DNA of 64,000 nt from Geosporobacter ferrireducens (GCF_001750685.1 NZ_CP017269.1:4505416-4569415); one strand, 5' to 3'; positions 34,142 to 42,655 are shown, counted from the first letter of the stretch. Numbers and translations: made by a program. The notes: generated by a model not told the origin, from the sequence alone.

Positions 34142-35593
34142 ATGCTGAATATTGATTGGAAACCGGACAGAAACAGCCCGACACAATTGTATTTGCAGAT
34201 TGCCGGGTATATTAAAAACAAAATTGCCTGTGGAGAATGGCTTGTTGGTACAAAACTGCCAAGTCAGAGGACACTCTCGGAGGTTTTTGGTGTAAACAGG
34301 AGCACCATTGTAGCTGCAATGGAAGAGCTGGCTGCTGAAGGGGTTATAGAGGGAAATTCAGGAGGCGGTACAGTAATAATTAACAATACCTGGACTTTGT
34401 GTCCCATGGAGCGTACCTACAACTGGAATAACTATATCTCTTCAGGGGTTCATCAGACCAATCAGACCATAGTGCAGCAGATCAACCAGGCTGAATTTGA
34501 TCCGGGAATCATAAGACTGGGTTCATGCGAACCATCCGATGCATTAGTTCCTTGCGGAATGATACAGAAAATATTGAAGAAGATGACTCTCTCGGGAAAG
34601 TCCCTTGGCTATGAAGAACCAAGGGGAACACTTCATTTAAGAAAAGAGTTGTGCAAATATCTTTCTACATTGGGGATAGCGGCAGAACCTTCTTCCGTAC
34701 TGATTACTTCAGGTGCCTTGCAGGCCTTGCAGCTTATTTCTCTTGGCCTGCTGCATTCAAATTCGGTTGTATACCTTGAAAAGCCTTCATATCTTTATTC
34801 GCTTAGAACCTTTCAATCCTTTGGCATGCAGCTGTCGGGAATACCTCTTGATGAAGAAGGCATCAATATACAGGAATTGTTTGCACGGCACAGACGAAAA
34901 AGAGGAGCAATGCTGTTTTCAATACCTACTTTTCATAATCCCACAGGAAATGTAATGTCACCGGAAAGACGCAAAATTCTCATAGACAAATGTGGGCTGG
35001 AAAGACTGCCTGTTATAGAGGATGACGTTTACAGGGAGATATGGTTTGATGAACAGCCTCCGATGCCTTTAAAAGCATTCGATAAAAACGGCCTTGTTCT
35101 TTATATTGGCGGCATGTCTAAGAATATGAGTCCGGGACTCAGGATAGGGTGGATTGTTGGGTCTGAACAGGTTATTGCAAGATTGGCGGATATAAAAATG
35201 CAAACCGATTACGGATCTAGTTCGCTCTCACAATATGTGGCTGCAGAAATGCTTGCCAGCGGATTATACACTGAACATAATAAAATGATGAGAAAAAACG
35301 TCAGGAAAAGAAGGGATGCTGCACTTGCCGCGCTTAATAGATATTTCAAAGGGATAGCTTCGTGGAACACACCGGCAGGTGGATATTTCATCTGGCTCAG
35401 GCTAAATAATGCAATATCAATGCACCAGCTGTTTATAAAAGCCTTAAAAAATAAAATACTTATTCACCCTGGAGATTTGTATGAGTATCATTCTAACCAG
35501 AATATCAGGATTTCATATTCGAATGCTTCATTGGATGAAATTGATTTTGGGATAAAGGTACTTTCAAAGTTGGTTATTGAGCAGCTCAAGTGA
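34142..35593 (+). CDS. MocR-type GntR/aminotransferase transcriptional regulator
   Basis: 483 residues. Residues 1-75 form a GntR winged helix (LYLQIAGYIKNKIACGEW, KLPSQRTLSEVFGVNRSTI). Residues about 110-480 are a fold-type I aminotransferase-like domain with a PTFHNPTGNVMS loop, VIEDDVYREIWFDE, and the PLP lysine in YIGGMSKNMSPGLRIGW. MocR proteins use PLP and an amino compound to control a neighbouring gene, here probably the divergent cyclodeaminase-phzF unit. ATG 34142 has GGAGGTAA upstream; an in-frame ATG at 34085 lies in the operator. Confidence 0.9.
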   Translation: MLNIDWKPDRNSPTQLYLQIAGYIKNKIACGEWLVGTKLPSQRTLSEVFGVNRSTIVAAMEELAAEGVIEGNSGGGTVIINNTWTLCPMERTYNWNNYISSGVHQTNQTIVQQINQAEFDPGIIRLGSCEPSDALVPCGMIQKILKKMTLSGKSLGYEEPRGTLHLRKELCKYLSTLGIAAEPSSVLITSGALQALQLISLGLLHSNSVVYLEKPSYLYSLRTFQSFGMQLSGIPLDEEGINIQELFARHRRKRGAMLFSIPTFHNPTGNVMSPERRKILIDKCGLERLPVIEDDVYREIWFDEQPPMPLKAFDKNGLVLYIGGMSKNMSPGLRIGWIVGSEQVIARLADIKMQTDYGSSSLSQYVAAEMLASGLYTEHNKMMRKNVRKRRDAALAALNRYFKGIASWNTPAGGYFIWLRLNNAISMHQLFIKALKNKILIHPGDLYEYHSNQNIRISYSNASLDEIDFGIKVLSKLVIEQLK

Positions 35594-35650
35594 TGACCAT
35601 TAGGCAACATACATACAGTAGCATTTTTATTGAAGAGTATTGCAATAATA

Positions 35651-35835
35651 CTCCTTCCGCCAAGGAGCTATCAGCCTCAAACGGCATCTCTTTTGTCTCC
35701 TCAACGCACGTAGAGACGGTTGTACTTCTTTCCCACAAAAAAGCAGACACATATATCAACGTAAATGTGAAGTTTGGCGAGGGTGAAGGGAAAATCCCAG
35801 TAGATAAGATAGCTCGGAAAGTCGAATTAATATAA
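35651..35835 (+). pseudogene. rlmD/rumA 3'-end-like fragment with junction, copy 3
   Basis: The frame reads SAKELSASNGISFVSSTHVE, then TVVLLSHKKADTYINVNVKF and GEGEGKIPVDKIARK to stop 35835. The HVETVVLLS segment is that of the C-terminus of the 23S rRNA uracil-C5 methyltransferase. Only about 55 residues exist, and upstream sequence belongs to the MocR gene. The DNA core CTCAACGCACGTAGAGAC is at 35700-35717. A nearly identical fragment is at 53692-53871. Confidence 0.6.
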
Positions 35836-35888
35836 ATATTTAGATTGATTCATATAGATAGGAGTTTTTAATAAAATATTATAATATT

Positions 35889-35938
35889 AGAGGCTAAGTG
35901 TGAGTCAATAAAATGGCGCATAAACTTAGCCTCTTTTT
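35889..35938 (+). terminator. Intrinsic terminator
   Basis: AGAGGCTAAGT and its complement around a 27-nt loop, followed by TTTTT. Confidence 0.8.
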
Positions 35939-35965
35939 AGTATAATACTGGGAATATTTTTATGA

Positions 35966-36307
35966 AACATAGTAGCAAAAAATTATTGCACAGAAGATGA
36001 GTTAGCTGCTTTGAACAGTGTTGTATCTGCGTATCTTGAATTTGCTGAAATGCAGGCGAGAAGAAGAATCCCGATGTATATGTCAGATTGGATTGAAACA
36101 TTAGATGGATTTCTGAAATTGTCCAAGCATGAAATACTTACGCATGTAGGGAAGATAAGTGCAAAGACTGTTGAACTTAAAGCAAAGGAAGAGTATAAGA
36201 AATATAAAGCTTTGAAAATTGAAGAGATTTCTAAGGTGGAAAAAGATTATATTAAGGCACTTGAGGACATGGAAATGAAACTGTTAGGCAATGAAGACAA
36301 AAAATAA
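35966..36307 (+). pseudogene. RhuM-family C-terminal fragment
   Basis: Directly after an in-frame TGA the frame reads NIVAKNYCTEDELAALNSVV and YLEFAEMQARRRIPMYMSDW, parallel to VAKNYLTEKELKSLDRF and YLDYAESQAERNIPMTMEDW at 2-180. About 113 residues remain and there is no plausible start. It is a second relic of the same island-associated family. Confidence 0.65.
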
Positions 36308-36454
36308 GTGCGCATTATAAATATTAATGCGTATTAGTGTCATCTTTTTATCAAAACACATCTTGAGATAGTTGCAAAAATTGAAAAAAACTAATTAATG
36401 AACAAATATATTATTCCATTAGTAAATACTTTCCAATTATTGATGTGTATGTTA

Positions 36455-36570
36455 CTATAATATTAAATTAAAGCTATGAGATAAAAACACGATTCGGTTG
36501 GTAGTCCGAATGCAGATGCTAATCTGTCAGTAACCTGCCCTCCTGGGGTTGTCCATTCTCTTTAAAAAGC
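36455..36570 (+). ncRNA. yjdF-motif riboswitch
   Basis: Directly upstream of a YjdF (DUF2992) gene lies a compact structured leader: AAATTAAAGCTATGAGATAA, hairpin ATTCGG/CCGAAT, hairpin CAGAT-GCTA-ATCTG, and AACC/GGGTT around TGCCCTCCTG. This order and position fit the yjdF RNA, reported to bind azaaromatic compounds and to control yjdF. The ribosome site (AGGAGG) follows at 36580-36585. Confidence 0.7.
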
Positions 36571-36593
36571 AAACTTTACAGGAGGAAATAAAT

Positions 36594-37001
36594 ATGAGTC
36601 AGTTAACGGTTTATTTTGACGATCCATTTTGGATTGGCGTGTTTGAGCGCATTGAAAGTGGTCATTTAGAGACATGTAGAGTCATTTTTGGAACAGAACC
36701 TAAAGATTATGAAGTGTACGATTTTATTTTAAAGCACTATAGTCAATTAAAATTTAGTAGACCTTTAGCAGTTAAAGAAGATAGTTCTAAAAGAATTAAC
36801 CCAAAGAGATTACAAAGAAAAATTAAAAAAGCTTTGCAAAATCAAGGGATTTCTACAAAAGCGCAAGAGGCAATCCGACTTGAAAGAGAAACAAATAAAC
36901 TTGAGAGAAAAATTGAGTTAAAAGAGAAAAAAGATTTTGAAAAAGAAAAAAGGTTTGCTATAAGACAGGAAAAAAAGAAACAAAAGAAAAAAGGTCACTA
37001 A
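36594..37001 (+). CDS. yjdF: YjdF family protein (DUF2992)
   Basis: 135 residues. The conserved start QLTVYFDDPFWIGVFERIES, then CRVIFGTEPKDYEVYDFILK and FSRPLAVKE, is the DUF2992 signature; the C-terminal 60 residues are a highly charged helix rich in Lys and Glu. The biochemical function is unknown; control by the azaaromatic-sensing riboswitch suggests a role in toxic-compound response. ATG 36594 has CAGGAGGAAATAAAT upstream. It is monocistronic, ended by a terminator at 37006. Confidence 0.9.
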   Translation: MSQLTVYFDDPFWIGVFERIESGHLETCRVIFGTEPKDYEVYDFILKHYSQLKFSRPLAVKEDSSKRINPKRLQRKIKKALQNQGISTKAQEAIRLERETNKLERKIELKEKKDFEKEKRFAIRQEKKKQKKKGH

Positions 37002-37005
37002 AAAT

Positions 37006-37046
37006 AAAGAACACATAAAGCGAATAGCGTTGTGTGTTCTTTATTT
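37006..37046 (+). terminator. Terminator of yjdF
   Basis: AAAGAACACA pairs with TGTGTTCTTT, followed by ATTTTAT. Confidence 0.75.
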
Positions 37047-37469
37047 TATATAATCTATTGGAAAATTGAAGAGAATATGCTAACTGCAACACACCAGTCA
37101 TGTTGAGGTAGTTGTGAAGATAGAGAAGAAATAGGCTGGTATCAAAGGCTTTAGAGGTTATTAACTAAATATTGAAGTGTGTTTTATGTTCCCTCAGACT
37201 GATTAGTTTGGGGGAATTTTTACTTAGGGGGTCTAAATTTTACGCAGAACTAAGGATCTTTGCGTTAAGGTTTGGGTTTTGCGTATTTGTTTGTGTTGAT
37301 AGAGGAAAACGACCCCCCTTATATAGAATTTGAATACAGTCAAACGTTAAATATAGAGATAGAGTGAGTTAAATGCCAAATATCTAGTGGTGGGGATTCT
37401 TCTTTTTCTGTTTTCAAGGCACCCTATGCTATAACTAAACAGCGTAGAGTGTCTTATTTGTTTTTAGCT
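37047..37469. other. Gap with a short rlmD tail
   Basis: 37087-37134 reads QHTSHVEVVVKIEKK then stop, the canonical last residues of an rlmD/rumA product. The rest (37135-37469) shows no gene; a CCCTCAGACTGAT...GGGGG hairpin lies near 37190-37220. Confidence 0.45.
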
Positions 37470-37605
37470 CTATTCACTTATATCTACTGTAACACCAGAT
37501 TTAAATTCTACAATAAATTTATCATGAAATACTATCATCTTTTCAATCAACTACCTTACCAGTTGCTCGTCATATTTAGTGATGACAGTGGGCTTATCAA
37601 GTAAA
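37470..37605 (-). pseudogene. Large serine recombinase, C-terminal relic (minus strand)
   Basis: Read on the minus strand, the sequence gives TKYDEQLVR, a stop, then LIEKMIVFHDKFIVEFKSGV and TVDISE to stop 37470. This matches the C-terminal TEYDEQLVRRLIEKVTVFDD pattern of the recombinase relic at 41280-41410 on the plus strand. Only about 45 residues remain. It marks the left side of the PadR-ABC cargo block. Confidence 0.65.
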
Positions 37606-37723
37606 AAGGAACTTATATTTGAGCTTAACTTCTACAGGTACTATTATAAGGTGATTGTTATCATCCTTAGTATTTTTTAGATCTCGCTGGTAAAAATAAA
37701 CGCAAAAAAATAAACATATCATA

Positions 37724-37752
37724 TTGACACTGCCACTACTGCGTGATACTAT
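37724..37752 (+). promoter_or_regulatory. padR promoter with operator-like repeats
   Basis: TTGACA, exactly 17 nt, TACTAT. The region from the -10 onward (ACTATATAGTAGTAGTAAG, then ATACATGTAT) is rich in short palindromes typical of PadR sites. Confidence 0.75.
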
Positions 37753-37810
37753 ATAGTAGTAGTAAGTAATACTAAATACATGTATCACTAGATAGTGAAG
37801 AGGTGATTTT

Positions 37811-38137
37811 TTGGAAAATATTACGGAAATGTTAAAGGGTGTACTGGAAGGCTGCGTTCTTGAAATCATCAACCACGAGGAAATCTACGGTTACGAGATC
37901 ACGCGGAGGCTGAATGCCCTCGGATTTTCGGACGTTGTGGATGGGACAGTTTACACCATTTTGGTGCGGCTTGAGAAGAATAAACTCGTGGACATAGAAA
38001 AAAAACCATCCGATATGGGACCTCCGCGAAAGTTTTTCACGCTCAACGACGCGGGGCGTGAGGAGCTGCGGAGGTTCTGGGAAAGATGGGAATTCGTATC
38101 ATCAAAAATTAACGAGTTAAAGGAGAAAAAACAATGA
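37811..38137 (+). CDS. PadR-family transcriptional regulator
   Basis: 108 residues with the PadR pattern: LKGVLEGCVLEIINHEEIYG, then YEITRRLNALGFSDVVDGTV, YTILVRLEKNKLV and a GPPRKFFTLNDAGREEL wing. PadR repressors usually control adjacent transporters that respond to drugs. The TTG start at 37811 fits the GAGGTGA 5 nt upstream; ATG 37829 is the alternative. The gene overlaps the first DUF1048 gene by ATGA, so they are one operon. Confidence 0.9.
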   Translation: MENITEMLKGVLEGCVLEIINHEEIYGYEITRRLNALGFSDVVDGTVYTILVRLEKNKLVDIEKKPSDMGPPRKFFTLNDAGREELRRFWERWEFVSSKINELKEKKQ

Positions 38138-38481
38138 ATTTATGGGAAAAAATTACAGGAAGCGACATGACTAAAGAATTGAAAAATTTTGAATCACGAG
38201 CCAAAAAGCTGCCGGCTGATTATCAAGCGGCATGGGAAAAAATTAATGCCAATCTTTGGCCGCACTCAGATTTCACCGGTCGCAACCTCATGCCAATTCT
38301 TGACGGTGTGCTTGGCCTGCTCGAAGAAGCGGCGGCGGACGGTCAGAGTGTCCAAGAGGTTTTGGGTGACGATATCAAAGGCTTCTGTTCAGCGCTGGCT
38401 GGTGAAGAAGGGGCAAAGTCTTTTCGCGACAAGTGGCGCGAGCAACTCAACAATAATATCGCTAAAAAATTAGGTAAATAG
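38134..38481 (+). CDS. DUF1048 protein, copy 1
   Basis: 115 residues of the DUF1048 family: ITGSDMTKELKNFESRAKKLPADYQAAWEK, ending GDDIKGFCSALAGEEGAKSFRDKWREQLN. This family of small helical proteins is found next to PadR regulators on mobile elements; function is unknown. It starts inside the PadR stop codon and is followed 9 bp later by a paralogue. Confidence 0.85.
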   Translation: MNLWEKITGSDMTKELKNFESRAKKLPADYQAAWEKINANLWPHSDFTGRNLMPILDGVLGLLEEAAADGQSVQEVLGDDIKGFCSALAGEEGAKSFRDKWREQLNNNIAKKLGK

Positions 38482-38490
38482 GAGGATAAA

Positions 38491-38841
38491 ATGAGAATAC
38501 AAGATATCATCGAAGGCAAAAAAGAGTGGCGAGCGCACGTGGCGCGTGTCAAAGCGCTCCCGAAAGATTATCAGATTGTTTATAAAGAGATTCAAAAATA
38601 TCTCTTTAAGGTCGGCCCTGTTGAGCTAACCGACGGGATAGGTCTACTCTCGGGGATTATCGATCTTTTTGAAGAGGGCGCGGCCTTGGGGAAAGGCGTG
38701 CTCGAAGTGACGGGCAGTGACGTAGCGGCTTTCTGCGACGATCTAATCAAAGATTCAAAAACTTACGCTGACATCTATCAAGAATCTGTTGACCAAGAAG
38801 TTAATAAGGCCATGAAAAAGGTTACGGATAAAACAAAGTAA
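38491..38841 (+). CDS. DUF1048 protein, copy 2
   Basis: 116 residues, paralogous to the preceding gene: KKEWRAHVARVKALPKDYQI, GIGLLSGIIDLFEEGAALGK, TGSDVAAFCDDLIKDSKTYA. AGGAGGATAAA precedes ATG 38491. The pair PadR-DUF1048-DUF1048 is a recurrent cargo of Firmicutes conjugative elements, usually beside an ABC exporter as here. Confidence 0.85.
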   Translation: MRIQDIIEGKKEWRAHVARVKALPKDYQIVYKEIQKYLFKVGPVELTDGIGLLSGIIDLFEEGAALGKGVLEVTGSDVAAFCDDLIKDSKTYADIYQESVDQEVNKAMKKVTDKTK

Positions 38842-38985
38842 AAGGGAGATATCGGGACTGAAAAAGCAATTGAAGTGTAAGGTCTGCGCCTCCCGCATAG
38901 ATGGAGTACATTGAAAAGCAGATTAATGTTTGCAGGCATTAAAATGATAGTGGTCAACAAAAACATCAACTAAAGGGATGGTAGA

Positions 38986-39174
38986 GTGTGTAAATACGAG
39001 TGGATATTATGCCCGGTCTGTGGCAACAAAACAAGGGTCAAGATACGTGATGATACGGTGCTTGAAAACTTCCCACTATTTTGTCCCATGTGTAAAAATG
39101 AAACGATAATCAATGTAAAACAACTGAATATATCAGTTATCAAAGAGCCAGACGCTAAGACGCAGAGCCGATAA
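38986..39174 (+). CDS. Cysteine-rich KTR-domain protein
   Basis: 62 residues. Two CPxC knuckles (LCPVCGNKTRVKIRDDT and FCPMCKNET) form a small zinc ribbon with the KTR motif. Such proteins are common passengers of Tn916/Tn1549-like elements near resistance genes; function is unknown. GTG 38986 follows AGGGATGG. A terminator overlaps the end of the gene. Confidence 0.85.
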   Translation: MCKYEWILCPVCGNKTRVKIRDDTVLENFPLFCPMCKNETIINVKQLNISVIKEPDAKTQSR

Positions 39175-39212
39175 CCGTGAGTGAAATCACAGTTGTCGGC
39201 TCTTTCTTTATT
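39164..39212 (+). terminator. Terminator behind the KTR gene
   Basis: AGAGCCGATAACCGTGA pairs almost fully with TCACAGTTGTCGGCTCT, followed by TTCTTTATT. Confidence 0.8.
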
Positions 39213-39249
39213 ACAACTACCCAAACTATATTGTAGAGGAGGAAAAAAA

Positions 39250-40011
39250 ATGAAAAAAAGTATCATACAAATTAAAGGGGCAAAGAAATCTTACAAAGAT
39301 GTAGAAGTACTCAAAGGAGTAGATTTTGAAGTAGAGCAGGGGGGTATTTTTGCATTGCTAGGTTCAAATGGAGCTGGAAAAACAACGATGATTAGAATCA
39401 TGGCTACTTTACTTAAAGCAGATGCTGGAAGTGTTGTGATCAATGGTTTTGATATTGAAAAAAATCCAGGGGATATTAGAGGTTCTATCAGTCTTACTGG
39501 TCAGTTTGCTGCTATTGATGAAATTTTGACTGGACGTGAAAATCTTCAAATGATAGCAAAACTAAGACATTTTAAAAATCCAAATGCAGTAGCAGATGCG
39601 TTAATTAATCGTTTTGGTATGTCAGAGGCTGCAGACCGCAGGGTAGGTACTTATTCTGGAGGTATGAAAAGAAGAATTGATATTGCAATGAGCCTTGTGG
39701 GAAATCCAAAGATTATTTTCTTAGATGAGCCAACTACAGGCCTTGATCCAGAAGCACGTTTAAAAGTTTGGAAGATCATAAAAGAGCTATCAGCTGCAGG
39801 AACTACCGTATTCTTAACCACTCAATACTTAGAAGAAGCAGAACAACTTGCAGATAAAATTGCTATTCTTCATGGGGGAAAAATCATTGCTCTAGATACA
39901 TTAGAAGGATTGAAAAAATTATTCCCACCTGCAAAAGTAGAATATGTAGAAAAACAACCGACATTGGAAGAAATATTTTTAACAATAATTAGTAAAAAGG
40001 GGGAAAAATAA
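39250..40011 (+). CDS. DrrA-like ABC transporter ATP-binding protein
   Basis: 253 residues with Walker A GSNGAGKTT, Q-loop TGQFAAIDEILTG, signature YSGGMKRR, Walker B IIFLDEPTTGLDP and a switch Gln in FLTTQYLEEAEQLAD, the DrrA/daunorubicin-type drug and lipid exporter pattern. The extended family C-terminus is shortened (PTLEEIFLTIISKKGEK). ATG 39250 has GTAGAGGAGG upstream. The permease follows with no gap. Together with PadR and DUF1048 this is probably an inducible efflux cargo. Confidence 0.92.
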   Translation: MKKSIIQIKGAKKSYKDVEVLKGVDFEVEQGGIFALLGSNGAGKTTMIRIMATLLKADAGSVVINGFDIEKNPGDIRGSISLTGQFAAIDEILTGRENLQMIAKLRHFKNPNAVADALINRFGMSEAADRRVGTYSGGMKRRIDIAMSLVGNPKIIFLDEPTTGLDPEARLKVWKIIKELSAAGTTVFLTTQYLEEAEQLADKIAILHGGKIIALDTLEGLKKLFPPAKVEYVEKQPTLEEIFLTIISKKGEK

Positions 40012-40776
40012 ATGGAATCTACCAATAAATATTTTTTCAAAGATATGAGTGTTATGTTTGGACGTTCTATGCGTCATATTTTTAGAAGTATGGATACAAT
40101 TATTACAGTTAGTATCACACCAATTGCGATTATGTTATTATTCGTTTATGTATTTGGTGGTGCAATCGAAACAGGTACAGAAAATTATATTGATTATCTT
40201 TTACCAGGTATATTGTTAATGACTATTGGTAGTGGGATTGCATATGTAGCCTACCGTTTGTTTACAGATAAAGAACGTGGTATCTTTGAACGTTTTCACT
40301 CTATGCCTATCGCTCGTTCTACAGTATTATGGGGACATGTATTAACTTCATTAATTTCTAATGGAATTTCTGTAGTAGTGATTATACTTGTTGCATTATT
40401 AATGGGCTTACGTTCTTCAGCAGGAATTTTAGAGTGGTTAGCTGTATTTGGAATTCTAGGAATATTTACACTTGCATTGACTTGGATTGCTGTAATTGCA
40501 GGACTTTCTGCTAAAACACCAGATGGCGCAGGGGCATTCTCTTACCCAATCATCTTCTTACCATTTATCAGTTCTGCCTTTGTACCAACAGATACGATGC
40601 CTTCAGTAGTACGTGTTTTTGCAGAAAATCAACCTGTAACTCCCATCGTAGAAGCTATTCGTAACTTATTAGCAAATCAGCCAGTAGGAAATGAGATATG
40701 GACTGCTTTGGCTTGGTGTATAGCAATAATAGTTGTTGCGTATATATTTGCAATGAGGATTTATAAGAAATTATAA
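40012..40776 (+). CDS. DrrB-like ABC transporter permease
   Basis: 254 residues, ABC-2 type permease with six membrane segments: SMDTIITVSITPIAIMLLFV, the DYLLPGILLMTIGSG segment, KERGIFERFHSMPIARS (the cytosolic coupling region) and FISSAFVPTDTMPSVVRVFAENQPVTPIVE near the end, all typical of DrrB. It starts right after the ATPase stop with GGGGGAAAAATAA as ribosome site and forms the exporter with it. No terminator is seen downstream, where a recombinase relic begins. Confidence 0.92.
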   Translation: MESTNKYFFKDMSVMFGRSMRHIFRSMDTIITVSITPIAIMLLFVYVFGGAIETGTENYIDYLLPGILLMTIGSGIAYVAYRLFTDKERGIFERFHSMPIARSTVLWGHVLTSLISNGISVVVIILVALLMGLRSSAGILEWLAVFGILGIFTLALTWIAVIAGLSAKTPDGAGAFSYPIIFLPFISSAFVPTDTMPSVVRVFAENQPVTPIVEAIRNLLANQPVGNEIWTALAWCIAIIVVAYIFAMRIYKKL

Positions 40777-40822
40777 CCTATCTGTATACTAAGTACAGTT
40801 ACTTTATAGTAGTCGATACGCA

Positions 40823-41410
40823 TTATTCAGCATTGTATATTGCGGCGAATGTCACCAAATTTACAGACGGGTGCACTGGAACAATCGAGGATGCAGATCT
40901 ATCGTGTGAAGATGCGTTAGCCGCCTGGAGAAAAAGGGTTCTGACTGCACTTCCCCGACGATAAATGAAGAGGTGCTTCAGGTAGCGGTTGTAAAAGTAA
41001 TCAATGAGGTACTTGCTAGCAAGGACACTTTTCTTTCCACCTTGCAGGCCAACATTGCAACGGTCTTAAATGAAGAACATGACAAAATCACTGATAATAT
41101 TGATGCCAAATTGGATGAACTGCAAAACGAGCTTCTCAGGCCGGCAAACTCCAAAGCTGATTATAACGAAGTGACGGAAGAGATTTACCGCTTGCGGGAA
41201 CTGAAGCAAAATGCACTGGTTGAAAATGCAGAACGTGAAGGAAAAAGGCAACGGATCGCAGAAATGACAGCCTTTCTAAATGAGCAGTTATGTGATATCA
41301 CAGAATATGATGAGCAGCTGGTAAGGAGACTAATCGAGAAGGTTACAGTTTTTGATGATAAAGTAATTGTTGAGTTCAAATCAGGAGTTGAGCTTAACGT
41401 TGAAATATAA
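40823..41410 (+). pseudogene. Large serine recombinase, C-terminal half
   Basis: The frame contains the zinc-ribbon start YCGECHQIYRRVHWNNRG, a stop TGA at 40907 where relatives have Trp, then RCVSRLEKKGSDC, a long coiled coil (KITDNIDAKLDELQNELL), YDEQLVRRLIEKVTVFDDKV and the end VEFKSGVELNVEI. The catalytic N-terminal domain is missing. Together with the minus-strand relic at 37470 it brackets the PadR-ABC cargo. Serine recombinases of this type move Tn4451/Tn1549-class elements. Confidence 0.8.
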
Positions 41411-41423
41411 GATATTGAGTTGA

Positions 41424-41465
41424 CCGCCAATCGAGGGACCTATCTCTTAGTTGGCGGCTTTTTTA
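41424..41465 (+). terminator. Terminator behind the recombinase relic
   Basis: CCGCCAA pairs with TTGGCGG around a 20-nt loop, followed by CTTTTTT. Confidence 0.75.
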
Positions 41466-41534
41466 TACAAATGTATGAACAAATATATAGACAAAAGAAA
41501 ATTTAAAATTGTGGATTAACTAATTAAAAAATTT

Positions 41535-41563
41535 TTGACTGAATTCATTCAATGTGATATACT
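41535..41563 (+). promoter_or_regulatory. tetR promoter with operator in the spacer
   Basis: TTGACT, 17 nt, TATACT. The spacer holds the near-palindrome TGAATTCATTCA, which fits autoregulation by the TetR protein. Confidence 0.65.
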
Positions 41564-41592
41564 ATGTTCAAATTTCGTGAAAGGAGCTTTGT

Positions 41593-42186
41593 ATGGTGAG
41601 GGTAACGAAAACAGTTCCCGAGCGTCGTCAAGAAATTATTGATACCGCGAGGGTACTGTTCACTGAAAATGGGTTTGACAAAACACAGATATCCGATATT
41701 GCAAAAAGAATGAACGTGGCACAAGGACTTGTGTACCACTACTTCAAGTCGAAAACAGAAATGTTGTACGCAGTCATTGATGCAATGGCCGATGAAAAAC
41801 AGAAGGCGATGGAAACAGCCCTGAATGGTACAGAAAGCACGGCGCTTCAAAGGCTTATTACTCTGCTAAGCGTCAAGCTGGATTCGGATGGTTTTGGCAA
41901 ACTGATACCGAGTATTGCAAGCGATGCCGCCATTATTGAATACTGTTCCAATAAAATGACCGTGTCCGCAATGCCCACGCTGCTGTCGCTCATAAAGCAA
42001 GGAAACTCCGATGGCTCGTGGAACTGTGAGTACCCCGAAGAAACAGCTCTGTTCATTTTGCGCGGGTCTAGCGGGTTCTTTGATATAGCTGGCGCTTCAA
42101 ACGTTAAATCGGAAAAGAAACAAGCGCTTACGAATATAATCGTTCGGATTCTTGGTTCGCCGCCGAATCAGGCAGGCAAAGCATAA
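41593..42186 (+). CDS. TetR-family transcriptional regulator
   Basis: 197 residues. HTH: RRQEIIDTARVLFTENGFDK, QISDIAKRMNVAQGLVYHYF, KSKTEMLYAVIDAM. The C-terminal ligand-binding domain is not assigned. AAAGGAGC lies 8 nt before ATG 41593. It precedes a small membrane protein gene by about 35 bp, which is probably co-transcribed and is its likely target together with itself. Confidence 0.92.
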   Translation: MVRVTKTVPERRQEIIDTARVLFTENGFDKTQISDIAKRMNVAQGLVYHYFKSKTEMLYAVIDAMADEKQKAMETALNGTESTALQRLITLLSVKLDSDGFGKLIPSIASDAAIIEYCSNKMTVSAMPTLLSLIKQGNSDGSWNCEYPEETALFILRGSSGFFDIAGASNVKSEKKQALTNIIVRILGSPPNQAGKA

Positions 42187-42220
42187 AGTATGGAGTATAC
42201 GCAAAAAAGGAAAAATAAAC

Positions 42221-42655
42221 TTGGTTTGGGTTAAATGGAAGCCATTTGGGTTAAATTATATACATAATTTTCAGACACCAACTTTTTCTATAGCAGTGGG
42301 CGTAGAATTCTTAGGTCTTTCATTAATTAGTTTATTTTCTATAGTTTTCAATAGTTTTTTTATTTGGTATGGAGCTTTTTTAGGGTTAATCTTACATTAT
42401 GTATTGATTCATATATTACTTTGCATTAGATTTAAAGGATATGTACCCGGAGTCATCACATCGGCTATATTCCTAATCCCCAGCATCTGGATTTTGCGTG
42501 AGGCAAATATGATTTTAAATTATCGAATAGGGACGATATTGTTAGCTTGTCTATTGGGAGTTGTTTTAATGTATATCTTCTTCCAAGTGCTGTATAAGCT
42601 TATGGGTTACTGGTCCGAGCTGTTATACAAACACTCAAAAACAGGGCTTAGCTGA
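42221..42655 (+). CDS. Four-helix membrane protein, HXXEE-like
   Basis: About 144 residues with four membrane segments (SIAVGVEFLGLSLISLF, WYGAFLGLILHYVLIHILL, VITSAIFLIPSIWIL and ILLACLLGVVLMYIFF). The N-terminal YIHNFQTP, the central HYVLIHI and KGYVPGVITSAIFLIPS resemble the HXXEE family of unknown function, though the EE pair is replaced by QT. TTG 42221 with AAAAGG upstream is preferred because no ATG occurs before the first helix; a longer frame runs upstream into tetR. Co-directional with tetR. Confidence 0.45.
   Translation: MVWVKWKPFGLNYIHNFQTPTFSIAVGVEFLGLSLISLFSIVFNSFFIWYGAFLGLILHYVLIHILLCIRFKGYVPGVITSAIFLIPSIWILREANMILNYRIGTILLACLLGVVLMYIFFQVLYKLMGYWSELLYKHSKTGLS

Noticed and set aside
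37417..37450. TTCAAGGCACC...GTAGAGTGTC as a further rlmD junction
   Set aside because: The two halves are separated by about 20 bp and no HVE-type reading or preceding hairpin is present.
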